Assembly (NCBI GenBank): GCA_023458875.1
Contig: JAEWXO010000042.1
Coordinates: 1-28,758, forward strand
From: Bacillota bacterium
GTDB taxonomy: Bacteria; Bacillota; Clostridia; Oscillospirales; Ruminococcaceae
Reading direction: 5' to 3'
Length of the DNA: 28,758 nucleotides
This document shows, piece after piece, positions 17,101 to 25,221 of this stretch. A program made the position numbers and the translations under genes. The notes below the pieces were generated by a model that worked only from the letters and a program-made list of their open reading frames with translations, did not search any database and was not told where the DNA came from. Position 1 is the stretch's first letter. Each line of letters begins with the position of its first letter.

Positions 17101-20100
17101 ATAAGAAGCTTTGGTGTTTTCTATAATAATGCATTTGAAATAACGGTAGATATAAAAGACAATACTATCCATTCATCAGGAATATCAAAGGCGGTTCTTG
17201 AACTGGACGGAAAAGAATACGTATGGGAAAACCATAGTTATTATTCATCTTCATCCGAAATGACTGCTATATTTAATATTGATCAGATACCTGTGATTTC
17301 AAAATCCCCGTATGTGACCGTATATGACAAAGTAGGCAATGCATCAAAGAAAATACAGCTTATATCAGGTTCTGCAGCTTCAAATCCTGCTATAAAAGCC
17401 CTCCCTTACATAACAATCGAAAAAAATCCGCCTGAAATTAATGTGAAATCCGTTGAAGGTGACAATCACTACATAAAAGACAACAACGGGCTTAAAGAAG
17501 ACTGGTACAGCAGTGATGTAACCATATCATACAACGTTTCTGATCCCGATTCAGGAATAAGCAATGTAACGGTAACAAGAAACGGCAGCAGCATGCTTAT
17601 AAACGACGACTACACCGGCAGAAGTGAAGCATTAAACAGCCAGTCCTACAGTGTAAGTACGCCTGAAGGAGATGACGGATATTTTACCTTTGATTTCTCT
17701 GCAATTGACAACGCTTCGAATAACGCTCCTAAAAACACTGTTACCGTATATAAGGATATTACCGCTCCTGAAATAACAGGCTTCACCTTTGATTCATCTG
17801 ATGAAAAGTCCATTTTCAGCCGTATTCCTGTACCGTATTTTTATTTCTTCGGACAGACATCATCTGTAACAGTCCATGCAAAGGATGACGGTGCAAGCTC
17901 CGGAATAAAAAGTATTTCTTTGAAATTTGAAGGAATAAATGCTCCGGATAATATGACCGGAGTAGCACAAAGAGATGAAAACGGAGATTATAAATGTACG
18001 TTTGAAATACCTGAGGGCTTCAAGGGAGTAATCAGTGCAAAGGCAACAGACAATGTAAACAACAGTCCTGATGAATGGAAATCACCAAAGGCGTATATAA
18101 GTGAAGAAAGCCACAGACACAGCCAGACATCTTCACTTTCTATAAAGCTTCCTGAGACCACATTTACTGACAGAAACGGTCTTCCGCTCTACAATACAGA
18201 CATAGATGCTTCTCTTACAGTTGAAGACAGCTTCTCAGGAATACGCTCAATCAATATACAGTCACCTGACTTCAGGGAGGATGTAATTATTGAAAACAGA
18301 GAAACTGTTACGGATATTTCCGGATGGCAGACAGAGGCCGCTGACATAAATATCATAAACAGGCTTTCAAGAACAGTCCGCATGTCCTCAAATCTCAATG
18401 GAAACAAAATAACAATTGACGCTGTGGATAACTCAGGCAATAAGTTTACAACAGCCTCAAAGGATTTCAGTATAGACAAAACAAATCCTGAAATATCAGT
18501 AAGCTTTGACAATAATACCTCTGACGGAACATACAAGGATATTTATAACGCCGCTAGAAATGCAACTGTACAGATAAAAGAGAGAAACTTTGATCCTTCA
18601 AAGGTAAGCATATCACCTTCATATTCTCACGGAGACTGGAAGCTTGTTTCCGGCGAAGAGGGTACTGACAGTGCAGTTTATCAGACTGTCATACCATTTG
18701 CCACCGATGGAACATATTCATTTACAGTTGACTGCAGGGATATGTGTGACAATGCAGCTTCACAGTACAAATCACCTGAGTTTACAATAGACCTTACCGC
18801 TCCTGAGTTAAAGGTTACATATGACAGAACTGACGCCAAAAACGGTAACTATTACAAAAATGCCATAACGGCATCAATTGAGGTATCCGAGCTTAACTTT
18901 GATCCTTCACGAATAAATATTACAGGAACAAAAGACGGAAGCCCTGAAGGTTTCCCTGTTAAAAACGGAAAATACGATCAGAAGGATCTGGCATGGAGCA
19001 ATACAGGTAAAAACACATGGGTGACATCCGTTCCTTTAAATGAAGACGGATATTATGAATTAAAGATTTCCGGCACAGATAAAGCAGGCAATCCAGCAAA
19101 ATCATACAGCGACAGCTTTTTCATCGATAAAAGCAGTCCGTCTGTTAAATTCAGCGGCATAAAAGACAGTGATGCCTATAACGGTGATGTTCTCCCTGTA
19201 GTTGAAATCACCGATGAAAATCTCGATTTTGGTACAGTAAATCTTACCATGAAGGGTTCAAGACAAGGTATCATAAAAGACATTAAGGGCAGTTCCGAAA
19301 AGGGCACAGGTAAATACACTTTTGCTTTTGATAATTTCCCTGTTTCCGAAGAATATGATGATATATACACAATAACTGCTGAAGCTCAGGATTTTGCAGG
19401 TAACGTAAGAACTTCATCAATTAAATTCTCAGTAAACAGATTTGGTTCAACCTTTGAGCCCGACGAAAATACAGCACTTCTCCAGAACAAATATATTTAT
19501 GAGCCTCAGGACATAGTAATAAATGAAATAAACGTTGATCCTCACCCGGATAATTTTGTACCTATAGTAACGCTTTCAAAGGACGGAAGCGGTATTACAT
19601 TAAAGCAGGGAAATGATTATTCACTCGAACCTGTTACAGACCCGTCAACAGGCTGGACAATGTATAAATATATAATTAACGCAGATAACTTTACTGATGA
19701 TGCTGTTTATGAAATATCAATATACAGCGAGGATGAAGCTGAAAATAAAAATAACGGCACATCCGTTATTACATTCGGAATCGATAAAACAAAGCCTTCA
19801 GTAAACTTTGTAAATATTGAAAATAACGGTACATACAAAACTGACATCAAGGAAATAATCACACTTGTTGAAGATAATATGGGAGTAGACAGCGTTGAAG
19901 TCTATATTAACGGTTCACCTCTTGATGAAGCTGATTTTTCATTTGATGCCGAAACCTCCGAGTGCAGATTTAATCTTCCGGGCTCCAACTCATCGCAGTC
20001 AATTGAAGTAATTCCTGTTGACCTTGCCGGAAACAAGGCTGACCCTGATAATTCAAAGGTTGAAAATATTCTTGTTTCTACAAATATTGCAAGAATATTG

Positions 20101-20202
20101 CTTCACAAAACATGGTTTAAATTTGTTGCTGCTGCAACAGTGGTTATAGCAGGAGCAGGTGCATTTATATTGATAAGAAGAAAGAAAAAGATATCTGAAT
20201 AA
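14107..20202 (+). CDS. Giant Ig-like-repeat surface protein with C-terminal TM anchor
   Basis: A 2031-residue protein: signal peptide (1-33, cleavage after ASA), a Thr-rich linker (about 36-72), a region of about 550 residues of unclear fold, then about ten bacterial Ig-like repeats. The repeats are marked by junctions such as DKTAP, DNTAP, DITAP, DKTNP, DLTAP and DKTKP, and by closing motifs such as DNAGN, DAAGN, DKAGN and DFAGN. A transmembrane helix (about 2002-2022) and a basic tail RRKKK end the protein. It starts three bases after the cohesin-like gene, so both surface proteins belong to the phospho-signalling operon. Its architecture is that of a long cell-surface stalk or adhesin; no enzyme motif is seen. 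Anchoring matches the preceding protein: membrane helix, no sortase signal. Ligand unknown. Confidence 0.85.
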   Translation: MQDKKQILKRTISFITAVSVLSCYYSVPFCASAADTTAATSETKQTSVTTTAGTTAAGTTVTTTETTTSTTKAEYTYTVNIGGMDINNKNEADIFYGRLFTADMHPDNNGKIKTEIAPEELEELINKDNIIDYNGHNYKFSEISNYIVTLDEYFKVEMEQNAPILFTESVNYNNNTYLKKDSTVTLTAKQDWILQKKIVKILQPDSFETVKDVTFQASSSFRINSHQQNGLNYYDFSINGTDYKVIYSSFSVNFKDNNKDYRSDDYQSNGMYLWKDRKISDVEGFGYKIPFNINATKNGYIQSVTVTSSDNTPLIVCRSDDNKYTDVNKTDLIKDLKYNHNAQLCIMIPDSVQPSDNCKFTVSVEIIPDIVTTKTKKYSFKDKKWITEDVQSEINNTGSITAPRILKDENNQMTHILMGCDINPETAPTLTDLVRILSNPSSVDNSVPYGHNVHTFYYIPLDTKDVDVKPFNILGTKTDKDNVYCVNVNEKSGKISSLNILSNLATVYELYNSNNLKDANIELNSFPLEYSEEKPEKNYLEFVNSTPKGEETQFVIIRSICDYIDSDEYDKFANYLSSPLYFYVDRLAPQIKKAFPDGTEISDKLPWSKNDITFSLNIDDRNKLDKNNYTDELYNNFNNAASKTSEITIGNYIFKINDGVITKSKKLTTASGLSDDNIVSETTDTEYNNNLSDCNIDAEYTKNQNGTETVTFKITTEKNYIKKDNVNITVTDSCGNTSNSSLNIWIDKTAPYLKTDKTIIDGFDENLKNIVSTGRDAEFRYEASDIVTDENEGSGIKSVIAEYISDNTHEAIKKNDANVFEWNRFQNSKGKIKVTVTDNAGNSTEYFYKDGALSDIASTTTADTIIFDNTAPDTSIINSNELNKKWFASYPEINFSIQDKNISSGISNLYITVNGVIIPAEFTNTKDNETYTLLPESYISILTDEKSAGYRKDGKIEISAYSVDAAGNNGNTSSVSFSVDDQNPLEPDAFRAENSNVQIRSFGVFYNNAFEITVDIKDNTIHSSGISKAVLELDGKEYVWENHSYYSSSSEMTAIFNIDQIPVISKSPYVTVYDKVGNASKKIQLISGSAASNPAIKALPYITIEKNPPEINVKSVEGDNHYIKDNNGLKEDWYSSDVTISYNVSDPDSGISNVTVTRNGSSMLINDDYTGRSEALNSQSYSVSTPEGDDGYFTFDFSAIDNASNNAPKNTVTVYKDITAPEITGFTFDSSDEKSIFSRIPVPYFYFFGQTSSVTVHAKDDGASSGIKSISLKFEGINAPDNMTGVAQRDENGDYKCTFEIPEGFKGVISAKATDNVNNSPDEWKSPKAYISEESHRHSQTSSLSIKLPETTFTDRNGLPLYNTDIDASLTVEDSFSGIRSINIQSPDFREDVIIENRETVTDISGWQTEAADINIINRLSRTVRMSSNLNGNKITIDAVDNSGNKFTTASKDFSIDKTNPEISVSFDNNTSDGTYKDIYNAARNATVQIKERNFDPSKVSISPSYSHGDWKLVSGEEGTDSAVYQTVIPFATDGTYSFTVDCRDMCDNAASQYKSPEFTIDLTAPELKVTYDRTDAKNGNYYKNAITASIEVSELNFDPSRINITGTKDGSPEGFPVKNGKYDQKDLAWSNTGKNTWVTSVPLNEDGYYELKISGTDKAGNPAKSYSDSFFIDKSSPSVKFSGIKDSDAYNGDVLPVVEITDENLDFGTVNLTMKGSRQGIIKDIKGSSEKGTGKYTFAFDNFPVSEEYDDIYTITAEAQDFAGNVRTSSIKFSVNRFGSTFEPDENTALLQNKYIYEPQDIVINEINVDPHPDNFVPIVTLSKDGSGITLKQGNDYSLEPVTDPSTGWTMYKYIINADNFTDDAVYEISIYSEDEAENKNNGTSVITFGIDKTKPSVNFVNIENNGTYKTDIKEIITLVEDNMGVDSVEVYINGSPLDEADFSFDAETSECRFNLPGSNSSQSIEVIPVDLAGNKADPDNSKVENILVSTNIARILLHKTWFKFVAAATVVIAGAGAFILIRRKKKISE

Positions 20203-20225
20203 TTTAACCTTGCTTAGCAAGAAGT

Positions 20226-20248
20226 CCCCCACCTCAACAGGTGGTGGG
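20226..20248 (+). repeat. Left-end imperfect hairpin of the IS element
   Basis: CCACCT pairs with AGGTGG around a CAAC loop; CCC and GGG extend the stem past one bulged T. Imperfect subterminal hairpins with a bulge are the TnpA recognition structures of IS200/IS605 ends. A smaller hairpin, CTTGC-TTA-GCAAG (20209-20221), lies just outside. Confidence 0.75.
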
Positions 20249-20268
20249 ATGAATTGCGCCCAAAGGAA

Positions 20269-20297
20269 TTGACATTACTTAAAACAGGTGGTAAAAT
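20269..20297 (+). promoter_or_regulatory. Probable tnpA promoter
   Basis: TTGACA (20269-20274), a 17-bp spacer and TAAAAT (20292-20297), 37 bases before the tnpA start codon. An overlapping TATAAT at 20297-20302 would need a 22-bp spacer and is less likely. Confidence 0.6.
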
Positions 20298-20333
20298 ATA
20301 ATAATTCGAAACTATAAGAAAAGCTGATGACTC

Positions 20334-20738
20334 ATGGAATTGGATAACAATGCACATTCAGTGTTCCTTCTTCACTATTATTTGATACAGGTAGTCAAGT
20401 ATAGAAGGCAAGTATTTGATGATAGAATATCATTAAGATTAAAAGAAATATTTGAGAAAATAGCACCGCCATACAATATCACACTTGAAGAATGGAATCA
20501 TGATAAAGATCATGTTCATATCCTGTTCAAAACACATCCGAAAAGTGAACTCAGCAAATTCATAAATGCATATAAAAGTGCAAGCAGCCGACTAGTGAAA
20601 AAAGAATTTCCAGAGATAAAGAGAAAACTGTGGAAAGAATGTTTCTGGAGTCAAAGCTTTTGTTTGCTGGCAACCGGAGGAGCACCACTTGAAGTAATAA
20701 AGAAATATATAGAAACACAAGGATATAAGGAAAAATGA
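20334..20738 (+). CDS. tnpA: IS200/IS605 Y1 transposase TnpA
   Basis: A 134-residue protein, full length for the family. The HUH motif is HVH at 60-62 in WNHDKDHVHILF, and the catalytic tyrosine is Tyr125 in VIKKYIETQG. The segments MELDNNAHSVFLLHYYLI and SKFINAYKSASSRLVKKEF are typical of Firmicutes members. The enzyme cuts and joins single-stranded DNA at the IS ends and is probably functional. Its stop codon overlaps the tnpB start (ATGA). Confidence 0.95.
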   Translation: MELDNNAHSVFLLHYYLIQVVKYRRQVFDDRISLRLKEIFEKIAPPYNITLEEWNHDKDHVHILFKTHPKSELSKFINAYKSASSRLVKKEFPEIKRKLWKECFWSQSFCLLATGGAPLEVIKKYIETQGYKEK

Positions 20739-21403
20739 AAAAGAACAAAGCGTATAAATTCAGGATATATCCGGATGAACAACAGAAAACATTCATAAAA
20801 GGGACAATAGGCTGTTCAAGATTTATATACAATAAAATGCTTGAAGAGAAAATAAAATACTATAAGGAAAACGGACAGATGCTGAATAATACACCGGCAC
20901 AATATAAAGCAGAATTTCCGTTTCTGAAAGATGCAGACAGTCTGGCACTTGCAAATTCGCAGCAAAATCTGCAGAAAGCATTCAAAAATTTTTTTAGTAA
21001 TCCCAAAACTGGATTTCCTAAATTCAAATCAAAGCATAAAAGCCGAAAATCATACACGACAAATAATCAAAAAGGATCTGTAATGATAAAAAACAGGTAT
21101 ATAAAACTGCCAAAAGTCGGAATGGTCCAGCTTAAACAACACAGGATAATACCTGATGAATATATTGAAATCTGCAACAGTAAGTCAGACACCAAGTGGG
21201 AAATACAGGGAAAGAAACTTGTAAAAGTAGATAAGTTCTTTGCAAGTTCACAAACATGTTCATGTTGTGGTTATGTAAATAAGGAAACAAAGAATCTTTC
21301 AGTCAGAGCATGGGATTGTCCGAACTGCAGAACACATCATGACAGAGATGTAAATGCAGCTATAAATATTAGAAATGAGGGGTTACGTATAATTTCTGCG
21401 TAA
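20735..21403 (+). pseudogene. tnpB: TnpB with internal deletion removing the RuvC-I and RuvC-II core
   Basis: 222 residues against roughly 370-400 for intact TnpB. The N-terminal part (1 to about 152) is normal: KAYKFRIYP, then the helical and OB-like region up to the KLPKVGMVQLKQHR segment. The sequence then jumps (near 153-166) straight into GKKLVKVDKFFASSQTCSCC. The C-terminal zinc finger (CSCCGY and CPNC) and the last RuvC motif (HDRDVNAAINI) remain. The stretch that should hold the first catalytic Asp and the Glu is missing, so guided DNA cleavage is not expected. The reading frame is intact across the deletion, so a nuclease-dead, perhaps still RNA-binding protein could be made. Overlaps tnpA by four bases. 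Confidence 0.85.
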
Positions 21404-21535
21404 TCTGAATAATAGAACCGTGGGACACACGGGGATAGCCTGTTGAAACTGTATGCATTAGTGTACTTGAGCAGGAACCATCCAATGCAGTTCTAACTTA
21501 TTGGAAGCCCCCACTTCTATAAGTGGGGGAGGATG
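21404..21535 (+). ncRNA. OmegaRNA-like region at the right end of the IS
   Basis: Between the tnpB stop codon and the right-end hairpin is a structured non-coding stretch. It includes CCGTG-GGACA-CACGG followed by GGATAGCCTG, a signature I associate with the 3' RNA of Firmicutes IS605 elements, and ends with the right-end stem-loop. Such RNAs guide TnpB with sequence just outside the element. Because TnpB here lacks its catalytic core, this RNA may be idle or serve another TnpB in the cell. Confidence 0.55.
21508..21529 (+). repeat. Right-end hairpin of the IS element
   Basis: A perfect 9-bp stem, CCCCCACTT with AAGTGGGGG, around a CTAT loop. The sequence resembles the left-end hairpin (CCCCCACCT), as expected for two ends recognised by one TnpA. 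It is not followed by a T-tract, so it is not called as a terminator. Confidence 0.8.
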
Positions 21536-21573
21536 TCACTTAAATGCTCGTAATTGTTTTTTGTGTATTATAA

Positions 21574-21602
21574 TTGATCTTTTGAATAAATAGTGCTATA
21601 AT
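21574..21602 (+). promoter_or_regulatory. Promoter of the diguanylate cyclase gene
   Basis: TTGATC (21574-21579), a 17-bp spacer ending in TGC, and TATAAT (21597-21602): a good -35 with an extended -10. It lies outside the IS and about 70 bases before the start codon. Confidence 0.75.
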
Positions 21603-21633
21603 TATTGTACAATCAATAAATATTATGCTTTTT

Positions 21634-21654
21634 ACACTTGATAAATTCAAGTGT
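21634..21654 (+). promoter_or_regulatory. 5'-leader hairpin next to the ribosome binding site
   Basis: ACACTTGA pairs perfectly with TCAAGTGT around a TAAAT loop; the AGAGG ribosome binding site begins about seven bases after the stem. It may affect initiation or mRNA stability. It is too small to be a c-di-GMP riboswitch. Confidence 0.45.
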
Positions 21655-21672
21655 TAGAAAAGAGGTTAAGCT

Positions 21673-22818
21673 ATGAAGAAACAAAACAATGACCAGTTTG
21701 AACATATTTTTCAGGAAGAATCTTTACGTGGTGAAATAACTCATTGGTGGCTTCACTGGATATTATACGGAATGGTTTTGGTTCTGGCTTCTGTTGTATA
21801 TTTTGTGCAAGGCATTGAAATAGGAAAGTACGGTATATTTTTATCCCTTGGTAACTTAATTTATAACGGTATTATCTCATATATAATCATTAAGAAAAAA
21901 GTAGTTTTTTGGGTCAGATATATGACAGTAAGTTTAAATATAATCACATTATCTGCATACAATTTTTTTGACTGCTATTTTATCTCACCGTTTGCGTCTG
22001 CCACATCCGCAACACTTTTGCTGTATCCGGCAATTATTTTTTTGGCAGCACTGCGTATGGATAAAAAACTAATAGTATGGGCAACCTCTCTTTCTGTTTT
22101 TACTCTTAACGCCTTATATTTTTACTTTTATAATGATATGGACAAGGAAATTGCTTCTCAGCTTGTATCTGTGGATATATTAGGACAAGTATACAAAAGT
22201 GCATATATTGTTTTTTCTGCCCTGCTTGTTTCAACTGTACCAAGTAGTATCCGAAGAATTTTAAAAAATCAGGAGAAAATTTCTTTGGAAAGCTATACAT
22301 ATAAAATTGCTTCTGAAAGAGATTCTTTAACAGGAATAGCAAACAGGCTTTACTTTGAAAATTTTTTAGAAGATGCTATTCTGAACGCCAAGAATGCCGG
22401 TGGTAAAATAGCGCTTTATTATATTGACTTAGATAATTTCAAGCCGATAAACGACAATTACGGACATGATGTTGGTGATGAGGTTTTAAAAACCGTAGCA
22501 AAAGAACTTATAATTACGATAAGAACTAATGATCTGGCTGCCAGAGTCGGAGGAGACGAATTTGTAGTAGTTGCAAACGGAATATTTGATAATAACGATG
22601 CCGAAATAATAGGAAACAGAATCCTGTCTGTTCTTTGTCAGGAAAAAACCACTCAGACACATACGGTTAGTATAGGGGCTAGTATAGGTGTATCCGTTTA
22701 TCCTGACGATGCAGACAGCGTTTCAGATTTAATAAAACATGCCGACGAGGCTATGTATACTGTTAAAAAATCTCAAAAAAACAACATTTTATTCTATGGC
22801 GAAAACTGCATTACATAA
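21673..22818 (+). CDS. Membrane-bound GGDEF diguanylate cyclase
   Basis: A 381-residue protein. The first 190 residues form about six transmembrane helices (between 28 and 190), a MASE-like sensor of unassigned type. A linker helix (about 195-215) leads into the GGDEF domain (about 212-378): DSLTGIANR, YIDLDNFKPINDNYGHDVGD and the active-site GGDEF at 293-297. An RxxD inhibitory site (284-287) lies five residues before it, so the enzyme should make c-di-GMP and be product-inhibited. The start is supported by GAGG seven bases upstream. It has its own promoter and terminator and so forms a separate unit between the two FHA/PP2C clusters. A functional link to them is not shown. Confidence 0.93.
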   Translation: MKKQNNDQFEHIFQEESLRGEITHWWLHWILYGMVLVLASVVYFVQGIEIGKYGIFLSLGNLIYNGIISYIIIKKKVVFWVRYMTVSLNIITLSAYNFFDCYFISPFASATSATLLLYPAIIFLAALRMDKKLIVWATSLSVFTLNALYFYFYNDMDKEIASQLVSVDILGQVYKSAYIVFSALLVSTVPSSIRRILKNQEKISLESYTYKIASERDSLTGIANRLYFENFLEDAILNAKNAGGKIALYYIDLDNFKPINDNYGHDVGDEVLKTVAKELIITIRTNDLAARVGGDEFVVVANGIFDNNDAEIIGNRILSVLCQEKTTQTHTVSIGASIGVSVYPDDADSVSDLIKHADEAMYTVKKSQKNNILFYGENCIT

Positions 22819-22837
22819 AAATATGTAATGCGGTTTT
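22802..22837 (+). terminator. Rho-independent terminator of the diguanylate cyclase gene
   Basis: A 16-bp stem: 22802-22817 pairs with 22822-22837 with one T-G wobble, around an AAAA loop, with a T-rich 3' arm. The stem includes the stop codon (22816-22818). The A-rich 5' arm means it could also stop transcription from the other side. Confidence 0.8.
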
Positions 22838-22903
22838 GTTATCTGTTTCTTCCCCTACAACCATGTGAACGCAAACTATTTTCCATAAATTTTAAATTAC
22901 ATA

Positions 22904-22932
22904 TTGAAAAATCATCATCAATATTATATAAT
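22904..22932 (+). promoter_or_regulatory. Promoter of the second FHA-PP2C cluster
   Basis: TTGAAA (22904-22909), a 17-bp spacer and TATAAT (22927-22932), 48 bases before the start codon. It has the same hexamers, spacing and similar distance to the gene as the promoter at 8417-8445. Confidence 0.8.
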
Positions 22933-22980
22933 AATTATTGTATAAATATTTATCATTATAGAAAGCAGAGCAACATAAAT

Positions 22981-24411
22981 ATGAATTACTTTACTAATCT
23001 GCAGTTAAAAACAACATTTAAGGCCGAGAATTCATATCTGATTTTTTCGCTTAAGAAAAAAGATCATATAAATGAAAACCAGCTGCAATTTCTTCATAAC
23101 AAACTTAATCACGGTATTTTAAATGCTACATGGACAAAAGCCGGAAACGGAAACAGGCTTGTTTTTGATATAAGCAACCTTGTATGTATTTCCGAATATA
23201 TAAAAGCAGAAATGACACAGGAAAAATATTTCGATTTTATTTTGCAGTTTCAAAAAATTATGGAATTCTGCAGTAATTCCATAATGCCGGCACAAAATCT
23301 TCTTTGCAATCTAAAGTATTCATACTATAGTCCGTCTACTCAGAAATTATATTTTGCATATCTCCCTGTTACCGATAACAGCTACAGGAATAACATTGTA
23401 AAATTCCTTTACGAAATGCACCGCAAAGCAAATATCATCATTTCAAACGGAAATACAATGAACAGATATCAGGAATATCTTGAACGGCTTCTTCTTATAC
23501 AGAAAAAAAACAAAAACAACAGCACTGTATTTTCGCACAATGATCTGTATAACTTACTTAACGATATATCTTCACCACAGCAAAATCCCATCGTCAGCAA
23601 TATACCCATCAATAAACCTGATAACACCAATAAGGACATACATCAGTTTTATACAACAGAAAACTACGGAAGCATGGCCGGACCATCCTCTGACTCCGGG
23701 GATAATCATACGGGAACAGTCGCGGCTTCCCGCTATAATGAACCCTCAACAGATACGACAGTAATGTCAACTGCATATATTATTGACAGCAAGGGGAAAA
23801 AGTATTATATAGATCACACACCGTTCAATATAGGACGAAAAGGCAGAGGTGAAAACATTGATGTATCTCTTCCAAATATCCCTGAGGTTTCAGGACTGCA
23901 TGCAAGCATTATTTTAAAAGACGGAGCGTACTTTTTAGAGGACAAATCCAGAAACGGAACATATATAAGCAAAAACAAAGCCGATAAAAATATATTTTGT
24001 TCATCAAACAGAATACATTCATCACGCCTTGATAACAATACAGTATTCTATATCTACCATACGCCATTTACGTTCTGTTCCTTGGATCAAGCCACAACGG
24101 CTCTTCCGGAAATTTCAAAAACATGCTTTGTAAATCCACAGGTCGGAGTCCCGGATTATTTTGCGTATATTAATACATCCTCAGGAGAAACCATATATAT
24201 TAATGCACTGCCATTTAAGCATGAGCAAATACCGGGCTTAAAAATAAATTACACAGCCGATTCTTCCGATTCATATGAAATAATTAATGTTTCACAGAAC
24301 TTATTAGAGGTTGAAGGCGAGAATATACAAACCGGCGGATGCTTTACCATATTTTCAGGCTGTACTTTTTTAGTTGACGGTAAAAGCTTTACATTCTACA
24401 TCAAAAATTAA
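22981..24411 (+). CDS. FHA-domain protein with N-terminal DUF6382/EssB-like module (copy B)
   Basis: A 476-residue paralogue of the protein at 8497. The N-terminal module (about 8-195) shares FDISNLVCISEYIKAEM, PAQNLLCNLKYSYYSP and NIVKFLYEMHRKA with copy A. A disordered Ser/Thr/Asn linker (196-262) leads to an FHA domain (about 265-365) with GRKGRG (285-290), SGLHAS (304-309) and RNGT (324-327); it carries a longer loop before its last strands. A C-terminal beta-rich module (about 390-476) again ends in a GCFTIFSGCTFLVDG-like segment. An in-frame ATG at 22828 overlaps the preceding terminator and the promoter, so the start at 22981 is chosen; alignment with copy A supports it. The ribosome binding site is weak. 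It probably reads phosphothreonine in the same pathway, or one running in parallel. Confidence 0.85.
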   Translation: MNYFTNLQLKTTFKAENSYLIFSLKKKDHINENQLQFLHNKLNHGILNATWTKAGNGNRLVFDISNLVCISEYIKAEMTQEKYFDFILQFQKIMEFCSNSIMPAQNLLCNLKYSYYSPSTQKLYFAYLPVTDNSYRNNIVKFLYEMHRKANIIISNGNTMNRYQEYLERLLLIQKKNKNNSTVFSHNDLYNLLNDISSPQQNPIVSNIPINKPDNTNKDIHQFYTTENYGSMAGPSSDSGDNHTGTVAASRYNEPSTDTTVMSTAYIIDSKGKKYYIDHTPFNIGRKGRGENIDVSLPNIPEVSGLHASIILKDGAYFLEDKSRNGTYISKNKADKNIFCSSNRIHSSRLDNNTVFYIYHTPFTFCSLDQATTALPEISKTCFVNPQVGVPDYFAYINTSSGETIYINALPFKHEQIPGLKINYTADSSDSYEIINVSQNLLEVEGENIQTGGCFTIFSGCTFLVDGKSFTFYIKN

Positions 24412-24423
24412 TACGGAGGATAT

Positions 24424-25206
24424 ATGAATCTTATTTCTGCATATTATACGGACGAAGGACCTGTAAAAAATGTGAATCAGGACAGCCTTTGCATAAAGGC
24501 AGCAGTATTAAACGGGGATAACATCATTCTGGCTGCCGTATGTGATGGAATGGGTGGACTTTCTGACGGAGAAACCGCCAGTGCGTATATAATATCAGGA
24601 ATTTCAAAATGGTTCGAAGGTACTCTCCCCGATATGCTAAGAAACAAGGTCGGAATACTTGATATACGTCAAAGCATGGACAGGCACCTGCATCAGCTTA
24701 ACAATAAGCTTAATTCATATTCATCTGTCTCAGGAAAAATAATGGGCACAACGATGACTGCTGTTCTCATTATCCAATCCAGCGGGAAAATGATTACTGC
24801 ACATGTCGGTGACTCAAGACTTTATAAGATAAAAGATGACAGTACAGAAGTTATAACAACTGACCACTCCGTTATATATGAGGAAATGCGAAGAGGTAAA
24901 CTGACTGAAGAGGACGCTTTAAACGGGAACCGTCAGAATCAGCTGACAAAATGTATGGGAGCAGGACTTAAAAATGTTTCATATGATTATATTATATCAC
25001 CATATGAAACAAACTGTGTCTACATGCTCTGCACTGACGGATTCATAAAAAAAATAACAAAGGATGAAATCTCAGACAGACTTAAACCGTCTGTAATCAT
25101 TAATGACATTACAGCACATGGTAATCTTAAAAGCCTCACAGAGCTCAGCTTAACCCGTAACGAAACAGATAATATTACTGCGCTGCTTATAAAACTTCAA
25201 TCATAA
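24424..25206 (+). CDS. PP2C-family Ser/Thr protein phosphatase (copy B)
   Basis: A 260-residue paralogue of the phosphatase at 9971, with the full motif set: NQD at 18-20, CDGMGG at 40-45, GTTMTA, HVGDSRLY, DHSVIYEEM, LTKCMG, LCTDGF and ETDNIT. All metal-binding acidic residues are present, so activity is expected. GGAGG lies five bases before the ATG, and the gap to the FHA gene is only 12 bp. There is no kinase gene in this cluster; the kinase at 10755 is the only visible candidate counterpart. Confidence 0.92.
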   Translation: MNLISAYYTDEGPVKNVNQDSLCIKAAVLNGDNIILAAVCDGMGGLSDGETASAYIISGISKWFEGTLPDMLRNKVGILDIRQSMDRHLHQLNNKLNSYSSVSGKIMGTTMTAVLIIQSSGKMITAHVGDSRLYKIKDDSTEVITTDHSVIYEEMRRGKLTEEDALNGNRQNQLTKCMGAGLKNVSYDYIISPYETNCVYMLCTDGFIKKITKDEISDRLKPSVIINDITAHGNLKSLTELSLTRNETDNITALLIKLQS

Positions 25207-25221
25207 GGTCGGTGATAATAT

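Larger units (their letters stand above)
20209..21541 (+). mobile_element. IS200/IS605-family insertion sequence
   Basis: About 1.3 kb with the family's organisation: a left-end hairpin (20226-20248), tnpA, an overlapping tnpB remnant, an omegaRNA-like 3' region and a right-end hairpin (21508-21529). There are no terminal inverted repeats and no target duplication, as expected for this single-strand transposing family. It sits just past the stop codon of the giant surface gene and before the diguanylate cyclase, so it does not break a gene. The outer edges are approximate because the cleavage sites cannot be fixed without an empty-site comparison. Confidence 0.85.

Noticed and set aside
21508..21529. 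Right-end IS hairpin considered as a rho-independent terminator
   Set aside because: The stem is GC-rich enough but is followed by AGGATG rather than a T-run; its place and sequence fit the IS end.
21604..21672. Leader of the diguanylate cyclase considered as a c-di-GMP riboswitch
   Set aside because: Only about 70 bases with one 8-bp hairpin; the conserved GEMM core is absent.
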